Below, in pieces: positions 22,977 to 34,037 of a stretch of DNA of 64,000 nt (position 1 is its first letter; every line of letters begins with the position of its first letter). A program made the position numbers and the translations under genes. The notes below the pieces were generated by a model. That model was not told the DNA's origin. It made no database searches and saw only the letters and a program-made list of their open reading frames with translations. The DNA comes from Erythrobasidium yunnanense. Its lineage: Eukaryota; Basidiomycota; Cystobasidiomycetes; Erythrobasidiales; Erythrobasidiaceae. The stretch is taken from positions 1 to 64,000 of the forward strand of contig BCJC01000006.1 in NCBI GenBank assembly GCA_001600175.1, written 5' to 3'.

Positions 22977-23858
22977 TCAATAGGCGCAATGCAATTTATA
23001 GCCCGCGTCATAAGCAGATGCGGCAGATGGGGCAGGCGACTGTAGTCAGCTTATTAGCTGTCAGAAGCGCATGGACTCACGTCGCATCGTTGAAGGAGCG
23101 CGAGGACGCCTTCACGAGCGTCGTATCCCTCTGGGACAGGCTCCTGTCTTGAAATGTATAGTGCTTTTCTGTTGCGTCTGCTCTCGTGGGTGGCAGCTCT
23201 AGTCTTGCTTCGCTTTGCCTTGGAGGCACCAGAGGCAGATGAGATGCAGGTGCCGACGACATTGTTGACACCTCCGTTGTTGCAGGTAGTAGCTACTCAA
23301 CAGAAGGTATGCAGTATCAGTATCATTCAATAGAAGGCTTAGCAGTGGAGCCTACCAGGAGTATTGCAGCCAACTAGGATCTGCCCATGAGTGAATGCCT
23401 CGCCAGAGTTGCACAAGGCGTCAACTCCACCACATTTGCCATCCGATCCGCAGAAGTCGTAGCAGTTATCATCTCCGTTGCAGTTGGCTCCGTTATCGGC
23501 GCCTGAAAAGAAGTCAAGTTAGAAATTTGTAAGTTTTTGGCCAAGTCAGAAGAAAAGGCAGTGGGAACTTACAGAATCCATTAGGAGCGCAGAAACCGTT
23601 GACCAGAACAGAAGATACTCGGTCTGCGATGATGTACTGGCATGGACTGTTGGTGACGGTGCAGGGAGTGCCAGCGGCGGTTTGGAAGGCCAGAACGGAC
23701 GAGCAAAGAGGGATGATAATTCTATGCTAGGATTTCAGTATCAGTAGCTGCGTTATAAAGTGAGCGACCGCGCAACGTGGCGAAAGCTAGATCCCGTTGA
23801 TGGGCAGATTTGGCAGACTGATGCCTTGTACTTCTCGTCGCTAACGTACAAATTTCAT
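22977..23858 (-). CDS. Secreted 12-cysteine protein, paralog B
   Basis: Paralog of 14780-15481. The 38 residues FQTAAG...CAPNGF are identical in the two, and the DNA there is nearly identical too, while other parts diverge. All 12 cysteines are conserved (NCNGDDNC, FCGSDGKCGG, ILVGCNTP, GTCISS), as is the basic linker KAKRSKTRA and the tail LYISRQEPVPEGY. The start is inferred: a 9-nt coding first exon (MKF) splices over an intron ending CCTAG to HRIIIPLCSSVLA, giving a short signal peptide; without it there is no ATG. The last exon is also inferred (GAC|GTGAGT to TACAG), ending at 22977; without splicing the stop would be at 23054. The gene begins 23 bp after the stop of the next gene on the same strand. 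Confidence 0.65.
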
Positions 23859-23881
23859 GCTCTTCCCCTAGATTTATTGTA

Positions 23882-24913
23882 TTATGAGAGCATTGTGATC
23901 CAGGAAAGAAGCAGGAACAGTAGGACCGCAGGGTATACAGCCAAGAACGCTCGAGAGTCTTCCAGCCGTGTTCCGCCCAGGAAGTTGACAGCGGCTATCG
24001 CATATGTCGTCAGCTATACACTGTAGAAAAGCTTATGCTTGAAGCTCACCGAAGACGCTCCATGCGAATCCGACCAGGCAGACTGGAATCCGAACCCATA
24101 GTATCCGGACGAAAGTAGCTATCAGGGCAGCGATATCCAGCGGGAAGAGGCAGTAGCCCAGCACACACAAGCTTTGTAGGAAGGAGCTGCAAAGACATCC
24201 GTGTCAACTCCAGTATTCGGATGCTAAGTTGCAGTCATGCTTACACCTTGCCGCCGAGCAGCTTGCAATTGAGCGTAACGACCACGCTTCCTACGCTGAC
24301 GATGACGAAGACGCCAGTGAAGACAGTAAGGGATTGGGCTGGCGGCGCGTCTAGCGAAAGAAGGATGGCCAATGTCAAGGTGAAGAGCAGAGGTCCCCAT
24401 AGATCCCAGTCGCGCAGAGCAGCATATTCTCGCCTTGGATGCAAAACTTGCAGCATTTTATTGTAGATGGCTTTCAGATCTCGAAGCTAATGAGCGATGC
24501 TATCAAGGTCAGCTTGCAGGTCCCGCTAGAGCGCGATAAGCTGGCAACTCGGAACGCACCAGACTCTCTCCCACACTTTCCTCAAGTGTATTTGCGCCTG
24601 TATAGCGCGTCTCTACGCTTATCCCGCCAATCTGCGTTCTCAGGGCTGACTTTGTTCCTGCAGCATTTCCCGTAGACCCAATCTTTCCAGACAAGCCTGC
24701 ATTGCTAGGCCTTGGAGACGGTGCACGGCCACCTCCTCCTGATCCAGATGATGGTCCTGTAGGTGGTGGTGCCAGACTTGCAGAAGCTCTGCCTTTGCCC
24801 TTTCCGCCGTCGAGCTGGCTGCTAGATATCGCGACCAAGTCATCCTCATCCGCTTCGATATCAGCATCAATGCTGTCGTTGCCCATGTTGACCGTCGAAT
24901 AGCCGCCAGACAT
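23882..24913 (-). CDS. Yip1-family Golgi membrane protein, YIPF6/Yip4-like
   Basis: Yip1-domain proteins sit in Golgi/ER membranes, contact Rab GTPases and act in vesicle traffic. The N-terminal ~115 residues are hydrophilic, acidic then Gly/Ser/Pro-rich (DIEADEDDLVAISSSQ). The Yip1 domain follows: LLRDLKAIYNKMLQVLHPR, RDWDLWGPLLFTLTLAILL, VFVIVSVGSVVVTLNCKLLG, SSFLQSLCVLGYCLFPLDIA, then three more membrane segments ending LLFLLLSWITMLS. The WDLWGPLL and NCKLLGGK motifs match the YIPF6/Yip4 branch. The start M-S-G-G-Y-S at 24913 is chosen over non-ATG codons upstream. Confidence 0.87.
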
Positions 24914-25628
24914 GCTGTGCTTCGGGAACAAGAAAGTGTGTTTCGATAGGGCACGAAGCAAAGAAAGGGGTTCCTGTCGCTGATACTCAAGCTGGGTCGG
25001 GTGAACAGGTTTCTGCTTCAGAAGAGATATGTCGAGCTAAGTAATGATAGCTTGCGACCTTGTTACAAAAGGGTTTAGAACGAGGTAAAAAGGGACAATT
25101 CTGCGTAGTAGCGACAATATACATCTGGGGTGTGAGAACGAAATGGATGAGGAGACGAAAGGTGATAAGTAAACTATTAAGCACGTAGTATGGAAAAGCC
25201 AGCCAACTGAAAAAATACGGGGTCGTGAAGATATACGTGAGAAAGAGATATGAAAAGATGGAAATAATAATGGGCTAGATAGAGACTAGCAACGAAGTTG
25301 TTCGAAAGGTCTGAGATCGTAGCAGCATGGAAAATCACTGCGAGAACTGAGGTTGCCGATGATATCTAGGTGCTGACTGAACGTGGGATATATTGGCTTC
25401 GTGAAGAGAGCCGGCCAGAGTACTGCCTTGCGGTACTGAGCGTGTTTCGTGAACTGAACTGAATGGATCGTAAGGGTTCACATTAAGTGTGAGCGGATCT
25501 AGGTGCCAGCAAGCAGATGGGTGAAAGAAAAGGGTTGGTAAAGGCGGAGAAGATCCTTAAATTTGATGAAGCCTGATGGAGGAGCGAAACATGCGTGATG
25601 CAGGTGGAAAGGAGACGGTGAATCCGAT
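24914..25628 (-). other. Intergenic region upstream of the Yip gene
   Basis: This 715-bp gap lies between the Yip-family start and the cyclin stop, both on the minus strand. It holds promoter and 3' UTR sequence. Short open frames exist but have no family similarity, and I see no RNA gene or repeat. Confidence 0.5.
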
Positions 25629-27956
25629 CTACTTCATGCTGAGTTCATGAGCTCGAGTTGCGCTCTCTAGTGTCGCTTTCGCCCATTGTCGTGCAAAGAT
25701 GCTTGCTTTCAAGTGCTTCTTTACGCTATACTTCTGATAGACAAATTTGTCTTCGAAGTCGTCGGCTGCGATAGCGGAGAGGACAAGGGAAGTGGGTTGT
25801 GCAAGTTGCGCTTCGGTGTGACGGGAGTAGAAGACGAAAGCGTCGTTCTGCGAGCAGACGTCATGTCAGATGATGTCTGAAAATGTCTTCAAGGCGGTAT
25901 AATGCTCACCCAGTCACCACCCAACATACGACGAGCGAGATACATTCCGACAGCAGAGATGGTCGAAGGCTTGCATCGCAGGAAACGATGGTCGAGCAGA
26001 GTGACTTCCATGAGGAACTTGGACAATGTTCGAGTCTGGACATCGTATTCGTCGGCCTTGCTGATTCGGCGCATCCAGCTGTAGGGCGAGCAGTAGTTTG
26101 AGATCTTGAAATCGAGGGACTGTTGAAAGTAAGACGGATCAGCCATGAGACATTAGAGAAGGAACGAGAAGCGGTCTCACTGCAAGGATGATTCGCTCTC
26201 CTTTCAGGATTTCCTCCCTCGAATAGTTGTTTTCGGTCATGTAGACGAATTCATCAACGCTGCATAGCACGATTCAGCACAATGTCGTTATCTTAGATAG
26301 GCTTGACCCACGAAGGCGCCATGATCTCCTCGTATTTAGCAGCAACAAACATAGCCGTGATACCGACAAGTTGGAGCTTGACGAGACTGACTACTCTGTT
26401 GCTTAGGAAGCGATCGACAATGTTGATTGTAATCCAGAGCGTCTCGGGAAGCATGTGGTAGCGCATGTGGACTTGGAGGAGCCAGTCGATGAGCGTAGCT
26501 CGCATGGGCCATTCGATCTCAGTTTGCGAATCCATGTAATTAGGGTTGGCCATCGAGTCGATCTGACAAACACATTAAAGTCAGTCGTAGATGCAGAAGA
26601 AAGAGAGAGAAGGATGCAAGCGCACCTCCAGCTCCTCCATGTATGCAAAGATCTCTTCCGAGTATTCAGCGACCATAGATGTATCCATCGCATCCGGCTT
26701 GTCCTCAAAGACCTCGAGAATCTCATTGACCTGTCTATCCGCTTCCTTCTGAGCCGAGTTTGTCAATGAAAGCCAATCGTTGGGATCTCTGACGAGTGCA
26801 GTAGGGTGTTCAGTCTTGATCTTCTTGTTGTTGAATTGGACGGCTTTGGGAGAGCGGATGTCTTGGACTTTGCGGGATTGAGCATCGTATTCGTCTTCAT
26901 ACTCGGGAATAGTGGCTGGTCGAGCATCGACTTGCATGCCTGGCTTCTCATCTTGTAGAACAGGATCGAGATCCAGCTCGAAAGACTCGTTGGAGGAATC
27001 ACCGAGTGAATCGGGTCCGCTTGTGTCCATGAGCTCATCCTGCCCTGCTACTGCCATGCTGACATCCTTCTTCTTCTCCTCAAATGCAATGCCTAGACCT
27101 TGTTGCGGGAGATCACCAGCAGAGTACGAGTCTCCTTCCACGACAGTGTCGAGAATCTCCTCGTCTTCTACCTTGAATGACCCAGTTCCGATACGAGGCG
27201 CACCAGGGGCAGCAGCGACAGTAGCATTATCAGAGTGAGTACGCGTACGTCTGTGTTCTGGAGCAGCGGCATGCAGGGAGGAGTGTGACGACTTTTGCGA
27301 GATGACAGAATGACGAGATGCAGCTGAAGTGGAGCGGGAGTGAGAAGTGGTAGAATTGTTTGAAACGGCTGCGGAGGATTTGGGTGCGAGAGGTTTGCTG
27401 CTCAGAGATGAAGCGGTGGATGAACGTAGGCGGGATGGCTTAGCATCCTTTGCTGCTCCATCTTTACCGCCAATGTTGCCAGGGAGCTGCGACGAAACCA
27501 TAGAGGTCAGTCAGTTAACTAATAAAAGGGATATACGTGTACACACCTTGTTGGCATTGCTAAGATCACCGAGCACTCTCCTCTGAACCCCGCCTGCCGC
27601 GACTTTGCCATTGTTGTTTTGATCAACGAGCTTGCTCTGTGGAATCCCCGAAGACTGCGAGATGGAACCCGACTTTGCTCTTGCCATGGTAGTATGAGCA
27701 TTCGCGTGAGTGGGGTTGAGTACTGCTCCTGACGAGGAAGCAGTCCTTGCGAGCATCGATGTTGGTCGTCCGAATGAATTTGTGGTGGTCTGTCCAGCAG
27801 TCGAGAGCACACTCTCATCCACGCTCATCGACTTGCCCAATGGAGCTCTTGAAGCTCTACGAGCTCTAGGCTGCGAAAATCAACCATACAGAATCAGCTC
27901 TCGGCTGATCCGCCAAACCACCACGACGAGCCTACTTTTGCAGCTTGCGAAGCCAT
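25629..27956 (-). CDS. B-type mitotic cyclin (Clb/Cdc13 type)
   Basis: Activating subunit of Cdk1 for mitosis. A first exon of seven codons (MASQAAK) splices to a long N-terminal region of about 370 residues, basic and Ser-rich. It contains a destruction box RRVLGDLSN (RxxLxxxxN) for APC/C recognition. A Ser/Ala-rich part and an acidic Asp/Glu-rich part follow. The cyclin box shows the signature MRATLIDWLLQVHMRYHMLP, then RFLSNRVVSLVKLQLVGITA, FVAAKYEEI and FVYMTENNY. The cyclin C-terminal domain includes FLMEVTLLDHRFLRCKPS. It ends RAHELSMK. Which of several fungal B cyclins it is cannot be told. Confidence 0.93.
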
Positions 27957-28608
27957 CCCTTATATATCTCCAGCTAGCTCTACTGTCTCACTACTGCTAT
28001 GTACTAAACCACGTCCGATTCTCTTGCTTCTTTCGCTCGCCGGATGGAGCGCGACCGATAAACAAGGCTGGCGGAGATGGATTGAACGAGTGAGGGACTG
28101 GCGCTGAGCTGTAGATGGACGTTTGCAGCAGGCTGATTGCTCGCTGTTTGCTGGTGGGATGGGTTGGGAGGAAAGAAGCAGTCTCCTCTGAAATGTTGAT
28201 TTTCCAGGAGGCAGCGGGCAAACAATGATCGAGGATTTTCGATCAGGCGCAAGCAAGGGGAGAGAGCAAGCAAGAGTCGCGTATTCACACTGTTGTCATC
28301 CCCCTCACTCTCACTCACCTACCTCACTCTCACTCTTCCACTGCTGTCCATCTGCTCCTCCTTCTCGGCAAGGGCATGAAGGAGAGTGCAATGACGGCAT
28401 GGAGAGAGGGAGGGAGAGGGGAGGACTAAGACAGCACACTAAGAAGAAGAGCAAGAAGAGGAAGAGAGGGCAAGCAGGCAGCAGCAGCAGCAGTGTTGTC
28501 CTCATGCTACAAGGCTACAAATACAGAGATACTCAGACACACGTGATCATTCATTTATCGTTCTGTCCTCTCCTCTAAGGAGCCTTCATTCATCCACCCC
28601 GTTTCACT
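27957..28608 (-). other. Cyclin promoter region with simple-sequence tracts
   Basis: This 652-bp gap lies upstream of the cyclin. It has a CACTCT/CTCAC-type tract at about 28299-28340, a purine-rich GA tract at 28399-28470 and a short CAG run at 28478-28492. Read on the cyclin strand, the purine tracts become pyrimidine-rich, as in many fungal promoters. No gene is supported. Confidence 0.55.
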
Positions 28609-29790
28609 CTACGACCTGACAAAGGACCTTCCAGAAGCCGTCTTTGTCTGCTTGTCCGTATTCTCCGGTTTGGCACGGTTGAGGATCTTCAAGAATTCAG
28701 CGACACGAGCACGCATGCGCGAGTGCATATACGCTTTCGAGCACTTGATGTGGTAGTGGAGATAGTCGCGGAACAGCTGGATCTGCGAGATGGTTCGCTG
28801 CGCTACGGCAGGTGATTGGAAGTGTCGTGGGAAGAGGACTGCCAGATTATCGCTCCTCAGACTTGACCTTTTCTACTATGGAAGTGAAGAAGGACCCACC
28901 AAATGTAACATATCCAATGCTCTCATCAGTCGAGAGGCCAGGGAGATGTCGCAGCTCCGAAGGTGGTTCTCGATGATTGTACAAGACTTGCGGCGCAGAT
29001 TGGATAGAAGGAAGACGGCGTGCATCGTAGAATTCTTGTAAGAAGACTTTCCCAAAGACTCGGTCGGTCTCTTCGCGGAACACGGTGCTGAAAATCACAG
29101 TCACTCGGTCGTCCGAGGGAATGACATAGATCGCCTCTTCCTCGCTGGCAAGCACGCAAGGGATACGTTAGCCGTATATCTTGGGCGTTGTGAGGATGTG
29201 AGAGGGGGGTAATCACCGATAATGCACGGCCATCAGGTTGTCGTTCTTGCTGGAGCCATCTTCGCGCGGTCCCGCCTGCTCGAGCTCCTTCTGTAATGCG
29301 AATGCACGCTCAAAGGGAGCAGCAATGGCGTTGCTGCCGATCTACTATCAGCGTCACATCTTTAAGTATGATAATGAGCGTGGAGTTACCGCTTCAGCAT
29401 GGCAGCCCTGCGGACAAAGTCCCTCTGCTCGTCGACGCTCTGGCTTCCCAGTCCCTCAGGGCCCATATCGAATTTGAGACTGACGTCCCAGCTATAGCTC
29501 GTTCCATCTGATCTGAGGGTGTTTCCCTCGCTCTGCGGCTGCAGGTACTCGCCGTACTCTTTGCGCAGGTTGTCGAGTGCCCCGTACGAGACGAGTTCTT
29601 TCCAGCATTGAGAGCGCATGCACATTGAGAGAAGCACGACGGATCGATTGCCCTTCTCCGGCGTCGAGAGGTGGTACGCTACACCGTCGAAATCGACAAA
29701 TAGCTGGTCCACATTGGTCGCTTTCTCTTGCCCGATACGCTCGAGAAGCAGCGTCTGAATAAGCGTGTTGGTATCTTCAAGTAGAATCAT
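28609..29790 (-). CDS. ARC35: Arp2/3 complex subunit 2 (ARPC2, p34)
   Basis: Core structural subunit of the actin-nucleating Arp2/3 complex at actin patches. Starts [12 protein letters not shown] at 29790. Landmarks are [76 protein letters not shown], and the highly conserved actin-facing C-terminal helix [20 protein letters not shown]. After that come [14 protein letters not shown] and GRSFVRS. Length (~320 aa) is normal. About four introns, at positions that keep the conserved blocks in frame. Confidence 0.95.
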
Positions 29791-29990
29791 CGTGTCTTCT
29801 TAAGTCGATGAAAGACGTTAGGTTGACGAAATAAGTCGGTGACCGGGCAAAGGGCAACCGCAGACAAGCACAGCCGAAATAAAGTCAAGATAGGATGCTA
29901 GCCAATCGATTCTTTTCAAGCTCCTTCTAAAGCTATCACAACGATGACACTAGTCCTATTATCCTTATCTACGTTGAAGAGCTCCATCAT

Positions 29991-30799
29991 CTATGCGGAC
30001 AGATCCGATGGGAACTTGCCCTGCTCGCGCTGCTCGTCCCATCGTGCGACCTGGAAACATTACATTGTCAGTCACATATCCTCATTGTGCTATGCAGACG
30101 TAGCTGCGTACCCATTCGTCTAAGTGAGGTAAGGCGGAGATGAGCGCATCAGCAATCTTGGATATTCTGGCAAGCGTATAAGGACGTACTAGGGCACAAG
30201 CTGTGGTAGGCTCTGTAGAACTAATCACAGATAGATGTTAGTATATTGCGATCAGACGATGCGGAAAGAAGACCGTCTCACCTGCTTGCATGGGGCAAAG
30301 TCGTCTCCCTTTGCGGCCGTGCATCGGAAGTAGTCTACGTACTGCGAGATATACACATAATCAGTCTTCCACGTCCTGGATGAGTGGCTGCAGCAGGATG
30401 GCGAAAGCGTACGTTCTGCCACTGCGAGAGAAAGCGGAGGGTCAGGCTGGATCAGACGTTCACAAAATGTGGCCAGGACATACGCAGTGCTTAGTTTGCT
30501 GTTTATAGTCATCGTAGATGAAGGTATGTCAGCTTGATCTTGATTGTTCGGCAGGCCGCTTCTTTCGCCCAGCTGAAGGCAGGATAGGCCAGCTCACGTT
30601 TGTGTTAGGGAATCTGGCGGCGTGAGGAGCATGTAAGTGGTGTTTGCAGAGTATTGTATTGAAGATCAAGCCCACCTTGCATCTATACATGGCAAGAACA
30701 CAGGGAAAGCGGTCAGCTCCAGCGCATTGGACCTCGAGATCTCCTAGCCCTACCGAATCCAGCTGTCTGCAGCACGTAGCCTTGTCCTTCGCTCGACAT
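29991..30799 (-). CDS. COX12: Cytochrome c oxidase subunit 6B (Cox12), nine exons
   Basis: Intermembrane-space subunit of complex IV with a twin CX9C/CX10C fold. The protein (83 aa) is assembled from nine exons: 30754-30799 (46 nt), 30676-30682 (7), 30598-30613 (16), 30484-30498 (15), 30413-30421 (9), 30282-30341 (60), 30190-30220 (31), 30112-30119 (8) and 29991-30050 (60). They total 252 nt, exactly 84 codons, all with GT-AG borders. The product reads [28 protein letters not shown], then KGDDFAPCKQ, SLCPNEW and ARWDEQREQGKFPSDLSA, matching Cox12 residue by residue. The cysteines [12 protein letters not shown] and PCK-FYRAYHSLC are in place. Divergent from PRP18 120 bp away. Confidence 0.9.
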
Positions 30800-30919
30800 T
30801 GTATGTATACTTTAGATGTATTGATTGAAGAAAAGGTCCTTTTTGATGGCGATTTCAGTGAGAGTGAGAGCAAGAGCATGGTTGATGTCTGATTCAAGAC
30901 TACTCCCTCTTGAAGTGCC

Positions 30920-32312
30920 ATGGATTTCCTCAAAGCTGAGATTGCAAAGCGTAAAGCAGACGATGACTCTACTACAGTACAACCAGCCAAGAAGCAGTAT
31001 ATGAGGAAGGGCGAGTTGGAGAGACTACGCAAGGACGAGGAGGAAGCAGCTTACAGGAAGAAGCAGGAGGAGAGAAAGAGGAAACTATATGAAGGGGCGA
31101 GGAAGGTGAGCTCATACACATTCATGAATGAAGCAAGTCCCCTTCTGACATTCTTTGGATCTCATGATGGATTGCAGGTCGCGGCTGCTGAAGACAAGGC
31201 CAACAAGTCATTGAAAGCACAGACGGATGCACTGGAAGAAGCAGCAGCAGCACAAGATGATGTCAACGGTCAATCTGGGAGTACCAGCAAGCTTGAATCA
31301 TCCAAACCCGAAGCATTCAACATCAGCAACACCGAAGCAGTACGCCGTTTAAGAGGCAAAGACCAGCCCATACGTCTATTCGGAGAGACAGACAAAGAAC
31401 GTCGACTACGGCTACGCGCACTGGAACTGATTGAGGAACGCACAGAAGGACAGAGGAACGACTTTATGAGAGCATTGGAGGGAATGGACAAGGGTTTAGA
31501 TCTGGAGGAACTGCAGAGGAGAACAGGCAGCAATCCAGTCATTGAGAAGCTGAAGAACAACACAACGAAAGAAGGATCAGCAACGCCTGGACCGGAAACA
31601 GATGGTGAAGGCGGTGAATCAGCGAGTGATGCAGCTACTCCGGGGACACCGGCTGTCAGTAAAGAAGATGAACCTGTCGACCTGTCGCTCGTAAAGAAGA
31701 ACCCCAATAAACTGTATCCTCAAATCTACTTTGGCATCAAGAAGGTCTTGAAAGAATGGGAAGCAAGCATGGCAGAACGGCCAGGTGGGCAGACACATCC
31801 AGTCCAGTCCTTTAGCGTACTTCACTTCGGATACTAATACCACTTGTGCCAACCGCAGACGCAGTCAAGCGCAGTACGCAGGGCAAGCTGGCAGCCGCGA
31901 CCCAGATGCAATCAGGCGAATACCTAAAGCCATTACTGAAACAGCTTCGAAAGAGAGATCTACAGCCAGACGTCCTGCTAGCAGTAGCAGAGATCGTACA
32001 CTACATGCAATTACGAGAATACCTGAAAGCAAACGATTCGTATCTGAGATTATCGATTGGAAACGCACCCTGGCCTATTGGAGTAACCATGGTTGGTATC
32101 CATGAACGTTCTGCAAGAGAGAAGATCTTCAGCAATTCAGTCGCACACGTCTTGAACGACGAGATCTCGAGGAAATACATCCAGAGTCTGAAGAGACTGC
32201 TCACTTTCGCACAAACGATACGGCCACCTGCAGATCTCAGTCAGAGGTAAGTCCATCCGACTCTGACAATTCTTGAAGCGCGCTGATATATAGCGTCCAC
32301 AGAATGGGCTAG
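30920..32312 (+). CDS. PRP18: Pre-mRNA splicing factor Prp18
   Basis: Second-step splicing factor of the U5 snRNP. Starts [16 protein letters not shown]; a coiled, charged N-terminus ([20 protein letters not shown]) is followed by the short PRP4-like motif [20 protein letters not shown]. The Prp18 domain follows: [20 protein letters not shown], then [19 protein letters not shown] (the conserved loop), [20 protein letters not shown] and [13 protein letters not shown]. It ends SQRMG, the last three residues coming from a 10-nt terminal exon after an intron. Four exons. A large load of introns in this genome makes such a factor expected. Confidence 0.94.
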
Positions 32313-32652
32313 CTTTCTAGGCAGAGGCCAACATGGGGATGGTCATCCCTACGAGTCGAGCGGTACCGGTAGCAAGCCAGTAGCATCGTCTCTTCGCTCA
32401 ATGTCTGCTCATCTATTTGATTCGCGCATCAATCGCGGTTCAGTCGGTTATTATGTCCATCCATGTTGTCTGTACTTGTCGGCTCTCACGCACACAGGTC
32501 TCTGCTCGTTCTTCATTTCTATAAAATACTTGGTTATACTACCATGCATATAGGATTTTGAACTTCTCCCGACATACATCTCTTTCGCTCAACTCGATTC
32601 CAGTATTATATCGGGTTGCGGCAGCTCTACATACGGAAGGAGCAACCATTCT
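32313..32652 (+). other. Intergenic region
   Basis: A 340-bp gap between PRP18 and the LRR-like gene, same strand. I see no supported gene. A first exon of the LRR-like gene could lie here but shows no clear ATG-donor pair. Confidence 0.4.
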
Positions 32653-33816
32653 ATGCCATGGCAAGGCCACGATACTCATCCATGGGCGATCTCTAGGACG
32701 CGCAATGCTGGTGCTGCTGGAGGAGTCACGAATCGCCTTGAAGTATCTCGGCTAGACGACAATCGCAATGCAGCTTCTTTCCGCACTCGACATCGGACAG
32801 GAGATGTACGAAGACTCATGCTGGAGTCAGCTACGAGCAGCAATAGTATAGCTGGGATGCAGTATGAGCTGGCTGAGGAGATCCAGGCTGAGACGCGGAG
32901 CAAGATGAGGACCGCTGGACCGATTCCTTACTCTTGGTGGAAAGCATCGCCTGGAATAGCTGTTACTGGACAAGCGAGAACGAGATCTCGCCAGTCGTCA
33001 TCGATTCAATCTGCAGGACGTACTGGGAAGGTTAAGGCAGGCAGCCTGAAGGAGGAGTGCCTGCTTGCGATACTATCAGATATGGCACAGGATGGAGATC
33101 TGCTGGATGAGGTGTTTTACCTGCCGTTTCACCTCAAAACCGCTTTGTTGGAATTGGCACCTCTGGCAGCACCTCTTACAGACAACATGCTGGATGCACT
33201 GTTACTGCCTCCTGAAGAGCCTGTTGTCGCTGTCACAGATGTGAGGGACGAATGGGACCTCGATACTGGAGCACTGGACAACCTGTCTCTGATAGACGCC
33301 CCAGAGTTACAGCTCACAAGCTTGAACTTAGCGTCAAGCACCGTCAGTATCGAGATAGTGCGCAGAATACTCCTCGTCAACCCATCAGTCCACGCTCGCG
33401 AGAAGACCACCCGGTTACTTCGTCTGAGACGTCTGGATCTCTCGCACAGCAAGCTAGCGATAACCTCATCTCTCCTCCTCATACTCGGAGCAGTCAAGCT
33501 ATCGCATATCCACCTCTCAGGCCTGCAATGCTCCCTCTTTTCACCGCTCGAATCGCTCGCAGCTGCTCTACCATCCCTCAAACACTTGGATCTCTCGCAA
33601 TCGACATGGCTTACGTGGGCGCACATCTCTGCGGTACCATGGGATACAGCATGGCGAGATCTAGAGACGCTCGTCGTGTCAAGTTGCGACAAGCTCACGC
33701 CGCAAGCTTCGTATCAGGATCCAGAATCGAGAGGCGGAGGCCCTCCTATCATTATGCAGATCCAGAGCATTGTAAGGGGAAAGGGAAAGAGAAAATGGCT
33801 AGACGTAGTTGCCTGA
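32653..33816 (+). CDS. Unknown protein with leucine-rich repeats
   Basis: A single open frame of 387 codons, unusual among these intron-rich neighbours. The N-terminal ~120 residues are basic and Ser/Arg-rich. A helical, Leu-rich part follows (LKEECLLAILSDMAQ, LPFHLKTALLELAPL). From about residue 215 there are LRR-like units: LQLTSLNLASSTVSIEIV, RLRRLDLSHSKLA, KLSHIHLSGLQCSLF, SLKHLDLSQSTWL and DLETLVVSSCDKL. The pattern resembles LRR modules of F-box/LRR proteins, but I see no F-box. Likely a protein-interaction scaffold; no specific function can be given. An upstream exon cannot be excluded. Confidence 0.6.
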   Translation: MPWQGHDTHPWAISRTRNAGAAGGVTNRLEVSRLDDNRNAASFRTRHRTGDVRRLMLESATSSNSIAGMQYELAEEIQAETRSKMRTAGPIPYSWWKASPGIAVTGQARTRSRQSSSIQSAGRTGKVKAGSLKEECLLAILSDMAQDGDLLDEVFYLPFHLKTALLELAPLAAPLTDNMLDALLLPPEEPVVAVTDVRDEWDLDTGALDNLSLIDAPELQLTSLNLASSTVSIEIVRRILLVNPSVHAREKTTRLLRLRRLDLSHSKLAITSSLLLILGAVKLSHIHLSGLQCSLFSPLESLAAALPSLKHLDLSQSTWLTWAHISAVPWDTAWRDLETLVVSSCDKLTPQASYQDPESRGGGPPIIMQIQSIVRGKGKRKWLDVVA

Positions 33817-34037
33817 GTGTATGCATCAGTCTAAGTGGTTCTGTAGCCAGTGCCCTGTTGTTGTCAGATTCGTCTCGCATTTGTAGTTGCTAGAAGTCGT
33901 TTGCCTAGCGAAAACGGATCTCACACAGGCTTACAACGTCCCCTCCACGCGCTCCAAGAGCATCTGATGAGTCTTCATCGGCATGATCTGCCTTTTTCTT
34001 TGCGTGCATGATATCTGCAAGCCTCTAAAGCTGATGA

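Noticed and set aside
22977-23056. A Cys-rich RING-like end (ACPICRIC) for cysteine-rich paralog B
   Set aside because: It needs an intron starting TGAGT; the proper GTGAGT donor puts the exon in another frame.
30529-31032. A 167-codon minus-strand open frame over the COX12 5' exons
   Set aside because: It reads through COX12 introns in the wrong frame and overlaps the PRP18 start.
33252-33893. A 213-codon plus-strand open frame inside the LRR-like gene
   Set aside because: An out-of-frame shadow, basic and Ser-rich, with no Leu periodicity; the LRR frame is clearly the coding one.
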